Source: Actinomycetes bacterium (lineage in GTDB: Bacteria > Actinomycetota > Acidimicrobiia > Acidimicrobiales > RAAP-2). Taken from it: a stretch of 20,740 bases of DNA. How positions within the stretch are numbered: position 1 is the first letter of the stretch; each line of letters begins with the position of its first letter. The notes beneath the pieces were generated by a model. That model saw only the letters and a list, made by a program, of their open reading frames with translations. It was not told the origin of the DNA and did no database searches. Shown one piece after another: positions 1-6,474 of this stretch. The DNA lies in assembly GCA_021849435.1 (NCBI GenBank), contig JAJZSX010000005.1, forward strand, positions 1 to 20,740, in the 5' to 3' direction. Made by a program: the position numbers and the translations under genes.

Positions 1-787
1 AGTTGCCTGTGCACGTCGATCCTACGAGGTTGTCGCCGGCCATTCGGCCCGACGGGCATCGAAGTCCTCTGCTTCACCGTCGGTGACCGGTAGGTGACGA
101 TCGTCGTCGAGCAGGTTCAGATCCACTATGTCCCGGGGCTACTTTCACCCGCATGAGAGAACTTCCGGTGGTCGCCTATTGCGACCCGTCCGTTGGGATA
201 GTGCCGATGACGTGGCCCCTTCACGCCGCACGCCAGCGCAGTGTGGTTCATCTCGGTTGAGGCCGCAAAACGGGAAATATCCGACGTCAAAGTGCGAAGT
301 TGAATTGGAGTACCTGATCGAGGACAGCCATAAGATTGTGAGCGGCTACTCCGATCGCGTTGCCGAACTGCTCAACCGAAATCGCTCGATCTTGCTCTGC
401 CCGAGCCTTGACCTCGACCTCCAAGACGGTTAACTCGCAATGTGACCAAAGTCCTTGTTGCAGCGCACTTCCAAGTGAGCGAACGCGTATAGCATCGCCG
501 CAGGGGCAGGCATCCGGTTGTGGTTCGTAAGACTGCAACCGTGCGATCGGAGCCCGTTATCAAGAAGCCCGCAGTCGAGTGTCCGTCTCAGGAAACACTG
601 TGTAGCAGTCGGCATCGCCCACTCTGCGAGGCGACGACGGAGCGGTTGCGCTCGCTCGGTTTCAGCCACGTTGAACACGCAGGCCATGCGGAACGACCTT
701 CTATCTGGAAGCCTCCGTTGCTTATCCTGCCGACGAAATGATCGCGTCGCCGGACAGTTCATCCGATTGATACCTAAGGAGATGCAT
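1..787. other. Gene-poor stretch, no supported gene
   Basis: I see no convincing gene here. Several reading frames of 60-110 codons are open on both strands, but none has a good ribosome binding site, a recognisable domain or consistent codon use. A short GTG-initiated frame on the minus strand (126 down to 22, 34 codons, acidic) has the look of a protein C-terminus but is preceded by a stop and cannot be assigned. The last 12 bases (AAGGAG at 776-781) are the ribosome binding site of the next gene. Confidence 0.5.
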
Positions 788-1351
788 ATGACCCGTCGCG
801 CTTACTATTGGCCCGTTTTGATTATCGGAATCCTCATGGTGCTACTACCCTTTGCCATCTCTATGCCGAGCAAGACGAGCGCCGGTCAGAACATGCTCAA
901 CGACTTCCACGCCATGATGCAACCAGCCAGCGTGAACGTCACTGTCGGCCTCTACCACAGCACGTTCGAGCCCTTGCTGCCGGTCGCTCGGGGCGGTATC
1001 GCCGCAGCGGGTGAGACGAACGAGATGATGACTGGACTCGCCACGGCGATGCACATGACGCCATCCCAATTGGCCACGTACTTTGGATCGAAATACCCTG
1101 CGCTCGCGCAACTCCTTACGAGTTTCCCACGGACGGTCCCAATCTTCAAGAACGTGGCCCCCGGACTCAACCATTACAAACCACTAGTTGAGACAATGCA
1201 AGCCAACGTCAATAATTACGCCAAGGTAGATAGCTTGCCGAATTTCAACTTGTTCACGTGGTTCTTCGTCGTGCCTGGCGCGTTGATCTCGCTCTTCGCG
1301 CTGCTCGGGCTCGGCCTTTTCCGCCGTAAGAGCCATGCGACTATCGCCTGA
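788..1351 (+). CDS. Two-span membrane protein of unknown function
   Basis: This encodes 187 residues and I do not recognise a named family. A hydrophobic segment at residues about 9-24 and a second at about 157-178, followed by the basic tail FRRK, suggest an N-terminal anchor, a roughly 130-residue extracytoplasmic region and a C-terminal anchor with a short cytoplasmic end. The middle region is unusually rich in methionine (MM at 43-44, and five Met within residues 80-90) and has several His, which could bind a soft metal, but that is only a suggestion. The start at 788 is chosen because AAGGAG at 776-781 lies 6 bases upstream. The in-frame ATG at 782 would touch the Shine-Dalgarno site. 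The gene converges on the DoxX-like gene, with 51 bases between the stops. Confidence 0.75.
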   Translation: MTRRAYYWPVLIIGILMVLLPFAISMPSKTSAGQNMLNDFHAMMQPASVNVTVGLYHSTFEPLLPVARGGIAAAGETNEMMTGLATAMHMTPSQLATYFGSKYPALAQLLTSFPRTVPIFKNVAPGLNHYKPLVETMQANVNNYAKVDSLPNFNLFTWFFVVPGALISLFALLGLGLFRRKSHATIA

Positions 1352-1402
1352 CTGCACTCACTCGACTTCTCGTAGGCTGAGTCCCCTGACTATTCGCCGG
1401 TT

Positions 1403-2371
1403 CTAGCGACGCGAGGTGCGCGGCGGGCGCTTCAATGGCCAAAATGTCCACGCGAGTATTGCGATCAATGGACCAGAATTAACGTCAGTGCCCTGAGACG
1501 TGAAGATGCAACCGAAGTCCTGAGCCAGCCAGATGAACCCGGCCACGACCAACGCGGTAATCAACGCTGGCCGCACCAACGGCGGAATCATTATGGCGAG
1601 CGCGACACCGGCACTGAGTAACGCGAGCGTAAGCGAGATTGCGAGTCCCCGGCCGGCGAGCACGGCCGCCATGCTCCGGTCAATCGATTGAACCCACCCT
1701 GGTTCGCCAGACGCCATACCGTAGACGAGGTCGTGGAGCGCTTGGGGCATTCGATTAGCCGGAATGAGGAAGTACACCGCGAAGTCAACCCAGAGCACGA
1801 TCCAGGCAGCAATCGCTCCCTGTTGTCCCCAGGGTCCATTCTGCGCGACCGACGACGCATCACTACGACTGGTGGGCCAAATCAAGACTGCGACGAGTGC
1901 ATAGAGCATCACTGCACCCGGTTCCCCAGCGAGCGGTGAACTGCCAGAAAAAGCGCCACCGAACCCCTCTGCGAACCACCAGACCGTGACGCTCCATACA
2001 ATCGAAGTTCCTAGAGCCAAACGAACCGTCGGCCGCCAGAACAAGCCCAACGCGATGAGCAGTTGCAACATTGCATAGAGAGTGTTCCACCACGCGATGT
2101 CGTGGATCATGAAGTGGTCAGCCCACACCATGGGTCGATAGAAGAGCCAGGGATTGCCGGAGGCAGTCGGCGCGAGTACGTTGGAAACAAACGCCTTCGT
2201 GAACATGAACGGTTGAAATTGAAGCGCCGCATCAACAAGCCAGATGATGCCGAGCGCTACCTGCACGTTGCGGCGTCGCGTCTCAAGTCGGTCCACTAAA
2301 ACCTCATCCGCGTCGGTCGCCCGACCCGACCAACGCGTTGACGCCACAGAATCCACTATGTGACCCAACAT
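1403..2371 (-). CDS. DoxX-like multispanning membrane protein
   Basis: The 322-residue product has about seven hydrophobic segments. They begin near residue 37 with a run of the type LGIIWLVDAALQFQPFMF, followed by conserved-looking aromatic and glycine-rich stretches (WWFAEGFGG) and further spans toward the C-terminus. It resembles a common actinobacterial integral membrane protein, usually left hypothetical or described as DoxX-like. The biochemical role is unknown. A charged N-terminal region of about 35 residues precedes the first span and should be cytoplasmic. The start at 2371 is well supported: GAGGAGGTG lies 6 bases upstream on the minus strand. The gene diverges from the sulfur operon across a 458-bp region holding a perfect palindrome, so joint control is possible but unproven. 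Confidence 0.75.
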   Translation of the reverse strand: MLGHIVDSVASTRWSGRATDADEVLVDRLETRRRNVQVALGIIWLVDAALQFQPFMFTKAFVSNVLAPTASGNPWLFYRPMVWADHFMIHDIAWWNTLYAMLQLLIALGLFWRPTVRLALGTSIVWSVTVWWFAEGFGGAFSGSSPLAGEPGAVMLYALVAVLIWPTSRSDASSVAQNGPWGQQGAIAAWIVLWVDFAVYFLIPANRMPQALHDLVYGMASGEPGWVQSIDRSMAAVLAGRGLAISLTLALLSAGVALAIMIPPLVRPALITALVVAGFIWLAQDFGCIFTSQGTDVNSGPLIAILAWTFWPLKRPPRTSRR

Positions 2372-2567
2372 CGGACACCTCCTCGCAAATCATCCTCCAT
2401 TAATCCTGCGAGTGCGTATGCCGTCTCACTAGCGTGAAATCACGGTCAACTTCGCCGTATTGTCACCGAGCCGCGCTAGTCGTAGCAGTAGTGCTGAAAC
2501 ACCTCTCATTTGGTCACTTCTCGCCGATCCGCTTTCGCGCAGAAACGAGGAGTCCTGGTTGGGTTTG

Positions 2568-2581
2568 GTAACGGCCGTTAC
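2568..2581. promoter_or_regulatory. Perfect 14-bp palindrome, candidate operator
   Basis: GTAACGGCCGTTAC reads the same on both strands. It lies in the divergent intergenic region, about 200 bp before the DoxX-like start and about 250 bp before the regulator start. A dimeric DNA-binding protein could recognise it; the HTH/PocR protein encoded downstream is the nearest candidate. Binding is inference only. Confidence 0.4.
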
Positions 2582-2744
2582 GTCACGGTCTGTGGAAAAC
2601 CCTACGTTACAATCTCCATGGAAATTGGTTACTACAATCACAATTTGAGACCGACTCCACCCATCCGTCCCGTGGCATTAGCCCACGTCTCACTGGAATC
2701 CTTCAACTCAATGGCGGCACACTCATGCACGTCAATACTAGTAG

Positions 2745-2774
2745 TTGATACTGCAACAATCACAGCTGCAATAT
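2745..2774 (+). promoter_or_regulatory. Weak candidate promoter for the sulfur operon
   Basis: TTGATA at 2745-2750 and CAATAT at 2769-2774 are 18 bases apart and lie about 55 bases upstream of the regulator start. The -10 match is poor, so this is only the best visible candidate. No clear Shine-Dalgarno site precedes the ATG at 2830. Confidence 0.25.
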
Positions 2775-2829
2775 GTCTGGCGGGAACGAATCATTGCAGG
2801 ACTTTCGACCCTAGTTCGCGAGCCTGTAC

Positions 2830-3549
2830 ATGAGTATCGTCACTTATATGCACAGTGTGCAAGCGGATAGGCAGGGCGCGCAAAGCTCCCACTTTGCGCA
2901 GAGGTTGCTTCGCGCAGAGCAGGTTGGTCGAATTCTTGGCGTAGACCGTTCCACCATCTACCGGATGGCTGAAAGTGGACGGCTACCAGCGATGAAGGTC
3001 GGTCGGCAATGGCGTTTTCCCGCTGACGTCCTCGAGGAAATGCTCCCAGCGAATAGCGTGCAAACGAACGTTCACGAATCGGATCGAGACACTATGGCTC
3101 GAGCGGTCCAAGCGACGCTCCCTCTGATCGAACTTTCGGCCCAGATTCTCGGCGTCTCACTGGTCCCAACGGACATGAATGGCGAACCGGTCACCGGCAT
3201 CGTTAATCCATGCCCCTGGCTCCACGAGCGCTCGGCTGATCCGGACTTCATTTCGGCGTGTGTAGTCTTTTGGAAGCAGCTCGCCGATGATCCGGTACTC
3301 GATTTGCGATATCACCGCAGTCCCCTCGACATTGATTGCGCTCGCACATTTGTTCGTGTTGGTCCGCGACTCGTGGGGATGCTCTTCGCTGGGGGAATCG
3401 ATCCTACGGGTAACGACGAACGTCCGCTTTATCGTCTAAGCGACGAGGGACGCGCACGAGCGTTGACCTTTCTCCCAGCGGTGGCGGCCGCAATCTCACG
3501 CCTCGCCGCTGGACTACCGCAAGGTATCGACCAAAGGAGCACTCAATGA
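2830..3549 (+). CDS. HTH_17/excisionase-type DNA-binding protein with PocR-like sensor
   Basis: The 239-residue protein joins a winged-helix domain of the MerR/excisionase (HTH_17) type at residues about 25-72 (LLRAEQVGRILGVDRSTIYR, then the wing KVGRQWRF) to a C-terminal sensor domain at about 88-230. That domain resembles PocR: a GEPVTG strand, then Cys128 (NPCPW), Cys144 (ISACVVFW) and Cys170 (IDCARTF), and the core VGPRLVGMLFAGGI. PocR-type domains bind small ligands, and the three spaced cysteines suggest a thiol, metal or redox input. Its ATGA overlap with the next gene places it first in the sulfur operon, so it probably regulates that operon. The start is not certain: no Shine-Dalgarno is visible before 2830, and ATG 2848 is an alternative. 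PocR assignment is by motif recall. Confidence 0.7.
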   Translation: MSIVTYMHSVQADRQGAQSSHFAQRLLRAEQVGRILGVDRSTIYRMAESGRLPAMKVGRQWRFPADVLEEMLPANSVQTNVHESDRDTMARAVQATLPLIELSAQILGVSLVPTDMNGEPVTGIVNPCPWLHERSADPDFISACVVFWKQLADDPVLDLRYHRSPLDIDCARTFVRVGPRLVGMLFAGGIDPTGNDERPLYRLSDEGRARALTFLPAVAAAISRLAAGLPQGIDQRSTQ

Positions 3550-4787
3550 AGAACCTATTGATCCTCGGCGGTGGAACTGCCGGGACGATGGCGGCCAACC
3601 GACTGCGCAAGAGGCTCGAGCGTGGCGAATGGAAGATCACAGTGGTCGACCAGTCGAACAACCACTACTACCAGCCGGGACACCTCTTCGTCCCTTTCGG
3701 TATCTATCGCCCAGCCGACCTCGTCAAGCCAGTCAGGCGATTCATGCCCGAAGGCGTCGATCTCGTGCAAGGTGAGGTCGACCGCGTTGTCCCCGAGGAG
3801 AATCGCGTGGTACTCATCGATGAGCGCGAACTGAGGTACGACTACCTGATCATCGCAACCGGCACCTCACCGCGCCCCGACCAGACACCGGGGATGAATG
3901 GCAGCGAATGGCGAAAGAGCGTTCACGAGTTCTACACGCTTGAGGGCGCGACCGCGCTCGCCGAGAAACTGGCTGACTGGGAAGGCGGCCGCATGGTGGT
4001 CCACATCGTGGACATGCCGATCAAGTGCCCGGTCGCACCGCTCGAATTCACCTTCCTCGCCGATGCGTTTTTCACAGAGCGCGCAATGCGAGACCGCGTC
4101 GACCTGGTATTTGTCACGCCGCTGGACGGAGCGTTCACCAAGCCAATCGCATCAAAGCACCTTGGGGGAATCCTTGAAGAGCGAAACGTAACCATCGAGA
4201 GCGACTTCATGGTGGAACGAATTGACCCCGACACCAAGACGTTGATCTCATTTGACGAACGGGAGATTCCGTTCGACCTCTTGGTCACGATCCCGCTCAA
4301 CATGGGTGCCGACTACGTCGCGCGTTCCGGTCTTGGCAACGATCTCAATTACGTGCCAGTCGACAAACAGACCCTGCTCTCTAAAGCCCACTCGAACATC
4401 TTCGCAATCGGCGACGCCTCAGACATTCCGACATCGAAGGCAGGTTCTGTCGCTCATTTCTCGATTGAACTCTTCGAGGACAATTTCGTCAACCATGTCA
4501 ACGGACGTCCCATGACCAAACTGTTCGACGGGCACGCGAACTGCTTCATCGAGACGGGGAGTGGCAAGGGTTTGCTCATTGACTTCAACTACGAAACCGA
4601 GCCGCTGCCGGGCAAGTATCCCCTGCCCGGACTTGGACCGTTCAGCCTCTTGCATGAATCCGAAGCCAACCACTGGGGCAAGATGACGTTCCGCTGGGTG
4701 TACTGGAACCTGCTCTTGCCGGGCAAAGACATGCCGTTTGAGCCCCTGATGTCGATGGCGGGCAAGGAAGTCGAGGTGCCGTCGTGA
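3546..4787 (+). CDS. sqr: Sulfide:quinone oxidoreductase-like FAD flavoprotein
   Basis: The 413-residue protein matches the SQR/type II NADH dehydrogenase flavoprotein fold. It has an N-terminal FAD-binding Rossmann motif (GGGTAGTMAA, residues 8-17), the second motif DYLIIATGTSPRP (about 99-111), and the C-terminal FAD-contact motif NIFAIGDASD (284-293). Cys161, in PIKCPVAP, and Cys333, in GHANCFIE, are where SQR enzymes keep the two cysteines that carry the polysulfide bridge. The extra cysteine near residue 128 of some SQRs is absent. The C-terminal hydrophobic and aromatic region would sit at the membrane and reduce quinone. The expected reaction is sulfide or persulfide oxidation with electrons to quinone. 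AAGGAG lies 6 bases before the ATG, and the gene overlaps the regulator by ATGA. Confidence 0.85.
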   Translation: MKNLLILGGGTAGTMAANRLRKRLERGEWKITVVDQSNNHYYQPGHLFVPFGIYRPADLVKPVRRFMPEGVDLVQGEVDRVVPEENRVVLIDERELRYDYLIIATGTSPRPDQTPGMNGSEWRKSVHEFYTLEGATALAEKLADWEGGRMVVHIVDMPIKCPVAPLEFTFLADAFFTERAMRDRVDLVFVTPLDGAFTKPIASKHLGGILEERNVTIESDFMVERIDPDTKTLISFDEREIPFDLLVTIPLNMGADYVARSGLGNDLNYVPVDKQTLLSKAHSNIFAIGDASDIPTSKAGSVAHFSIELFEDNFVNHVNGRPMTKLFDGHANCFIETGSGKGLLIDFNYETEPLPGKYPLPGLGPFSLLHESEANHWGKMTFRWVYWNLLLPGKDMPFEPLMSMAGKEVEVPS

Positions 4788-5527
4788 CCACAATCAACGA
4801 GTTGGACTCACTGGACGAACGAATCGAGCGGATGGCCGAGCAACTTCGCGAGATCACCAGCGAACTCCGTCATCAACGAGAGAGCCGTGAGCGTTGGCAC
4901 GAACTCGTCGAAGACATGACGCCCCTCGCCGAGCAAGCGATGTCGTCGGCCATTGGACACCTCGAAGTTGACTCGTGCGACTTCGTTGACTTGATGAACC
5001 TCGCCCACGCACTCGTCCGTAACGCCGCCGTCCTCGAATCGTGGATCGGCCCCCTGCGAACGATGTCAGCGCTCGCCGACGAACTCGGCCCGCTGGGTAC
5101 TCCCGCGGTCGCCAGTCTCAACGCCCGACTGCAGCAACTCGACGAACGAGGGTACTTCGCCTTCGCGCGCCGCACCGTGGGGATACTCGACAATGTCGTC
5201 ACCTCGTTCAGCGAAGAAGACGTCAAGCTCCTTGGCGACAATATTGTGCTGATACTGCAGACAGTCAAGCAGATGACTCAGCCAGAAGTCATGAGCATGC
5301 TGCGCCGCACTGCAGTGACGATGCAAGAAGAGAGGGCCGGCGACTCGTCAAAGGCACCGTCAACCCTCGCGCTGCTGCGCCAAATGCGCGACCCGTCAAT
5401 TCGTAGGGGGCTCGCTCGCGGCCTCGCCGCGTTGCGATCAATGGGGGCTGAACCAGCTGACGACGGGGTCCAGTCTGGCGACGCCACACACTCGTCAACC
5501 GCGACCACCGTTCAACCAAGGAGGTAG
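4784..5527 (+). CDS. DUF1641 family protein, SQR partner
   Basis: The 247-residue product is almost entirely helical and soluble. It has a coiled-coil-like N-terminus (residues about 8-45, rich in Glu, Arg and Leu), a central helical core containing the GPLGTPAV turn (about 102-109), and a disordered Ser/Thr-rich tail after residue 225. This matches DUF1641, a family repeatedly found beside SQR-like flavoproteins and thought to assist them. Its own activity is unknown. The GTG start overlaps the sqr stop by GTGA, so translation is coupled and near-equal amounts of the two proteins are likely. The stop is followed 5 bases later by the next gene. No cysteine is visible, which argues against a role as sulfur carrier. 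Confidence 0.75.
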   Translation: MTTINELDSLDERIERMAEQLREITSELRHQRESRERWHELVEDMTPLAEQAMSSAIGHLEVDSCDFVDLMNLAHALVRNAAVLESWIGPLRTMSALADELGPLGTPAVASLNARLQQLDERGYFAFARRTVGILDNVVTSFSEEDVKLLGDNIVLILQTVKQMTQPEVMSMLRRTAVTMQEERAGDSSKAPSTLALLRQMRDPSIRRGLARGLAALRSMGAEPADDGVQSGDATHSSTATTVQPRR

Positions 5528-5532
5528 TAATT

Positions 5533-5847
5533 ATGGCCACCGCCACCATCAATGGCACCGAGATTCACGTGAATGACGAGGGATTCCTCACCGAATACGA
5601 CGAATGGAACGACGACATCGCCAAGGTTCTCGCCGCGCAGATCGGCGTCGAACTAACTGACGAGCACTGGAAGGTTATCCGGTTCCTACGCGAGGATTTC
5701 AAACAGCAGGGTGAGTCGGCAACGATTCGGCGGGTTTCCACCGTCGGAGGGTTCGACACCAAAGAGCTGTTCGTGCTGTTCCCGAAGAAGCCGGCGAAGA
5801 AGATGGCCTACATCGCAGGCCTGCCCAAACCACGGGGTTGTGTCTAA
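5533..5847 (+). CDS. DsrC/TusE-family sulfur carrier lacking CysB
   Basis: The 104-residue protein has the full DsrC/TusE pattern: N-terminal DEGFL, the central DEHWKVIRFLREDF helix (about residues 42-56), and the flexible C-terminal arm ending AGLPKPRGCV. The penultimate Cys103 (CysA) carries sulfur as a persulfide in this family. The second arm cysteine of true DsrC, eleven residues upstream, is Ala92 here, so an intramolecular trisulfide of the DsrC type is not possible. This makes it TusE-like or a DsrC paralogue. It probably accepts sulfur from the neighbouring DsrE2-like protein or the SQR reaction, in the cytoplasm. A strong AAGGAGG precedes the ATG; the stop lies 20 bases before the next start. 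Confidence 0.88.
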   Translation: MATATINGTEIHVNDEGFLTEYDEWNDDIAKVLAAQIGVELTDEHWKVIRFLREDFKQQGESATIRRVSTVGGFDTKELFVLFPKKPAKKMAYIAGLPKPRGCV

Positions 5848-5867
5848 CAAGCAAAGGAGACTTTCCC

Positions 5868-6383
5868 ATGAATGACGTGCCAGTAACGTCGACCGCACCG
5901 ATTCCCAACTTCGATGGCAGCGCCACGGATCGAAAATTCGCAGTCATCTGCTCGAAGGGCAATCTTGACATGGCGTACCCGGGCCTCGTGCTAGCTAACG
6001 CCGCACTCGGCGAGGGTGTGGAGGTTCACCTCTTCTTCACCTTCTGGGGTTTGGACATGATCACGAAGAAGCGAATGGCGAATCTCAAGTTCACGCCCTT
6101 AGGCAATACCGCGACGCACATGCCTCAGGGGCTGGGCGGCATCCCCGGGGTGACGGGGATGGCGACCAAGATGATGAAGAAGCAGATCGAAGGGGTCGGC
6201 GTCCCAGAAGTACCCGACTTCTTGGAGCAGATCGTGGCCTCCGGTGGTCATCTCTGGGCGTGCCGGATGTCAGCGGACATGATGCAGCTCGACGAAGACG
6301 ACCTATACGACGCGGTTGAAGGAATTATCAATGCCTCTGACTTCATCGAGATGACCGAGGACGCTCAATTGCTCTTCATCTGA
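5868..6383 (+). CDS. DsrE2-like sulfurtransferase (DsrE/DsrF/DrsH family)
   Basis: The 171-residue protein has the DsrE2 signature: a first strand FAVICSKGNLD (about 24-34), a helix of small residues, then HLFFTFWGLDM (54-64), and later ACRMSADMM (131-139), where Cys132 is the expected persulfide-bearing cysteine. Cys28 is also present. Proteins of this family pass sulfane sulfur to and from TusA or DsrC partners, which fits the DsrC/TusE-like gene directly upstream. No transmembrane span typical of membrane-bound DsrE2 is obvious, although residues 80-105 are glycine-rich and mildly hydrophobic. The ATG at 5868 is preferred over an upstream in-frame ATG at 5838, which lies inside the preceding gene, because AAGGAG at 5854-5859 sits 8 bases before it. 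This is the last gene of the operon. Confidence 0.85.
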   Translation: MNDVPVTSTAPIPNFDGSATDRKFAVICSKGNLDMAYPGLVLANAALGEGVEVHLFFTFWGLDMITKKRMANLKFTPLGNTATHMPQGLGGIPGVTGMATKMMKKQIEGVGVPEVPDFLEQIVASGGHLWACRMSADMMQLDEDDLYDAVEGIINASDFIEMTEDAQLLFI

Positions 6384-6474
6384 CTCCCCCCGAGTGAGAT
6401 CCGATTGGGGTTCGTTCGGCAGTCGATGAGCGAAGTGATGGAGTACGACGAGTGATGCGCGGTGACGGTACCAC

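Larger units (their letters stand above)
2372..2829. other. Divergent intergenic region, no gene
   Basis: This 458-bp interval lies between the start of the DoxX-like gene (minus strand) and the start of the PocR-like regulator (plus strand). I find no coding sequence in it. It is visibly richer in A and T than the flanking genes, especially at 2600-2780. It holds a 14-bp perfect palindrome at 2568-2581, then two similar GTTAC/AATC elements at about 2604-2640, and a weak promoter-like pair (TTGATA at 2745-2750, CAATAT at 2769-2774). Confidence 0.6.

Noticed and set aside
22..126. Short acidic minus-strand frame starting at GTG 126
   Set aside because: Only 34 codons with a stop just upstream. 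It looks like a C-terminal fragment but nothing joins it to a longer gene.
128..433. 101-codon plus-strand frame in the left gene-poor stretch
   Set aside because: No Shine-Dalgarno site, no recognisable domain, and equally long frames overlap it on the other strand.
6386..6410. Possible terminator between the sulfur operon and the GGDEF-EAL gene (CCCCGA...TTGGGG)
   Set aside because: Only a six-pair stem including one wobble, an 11-base loop and no T run.
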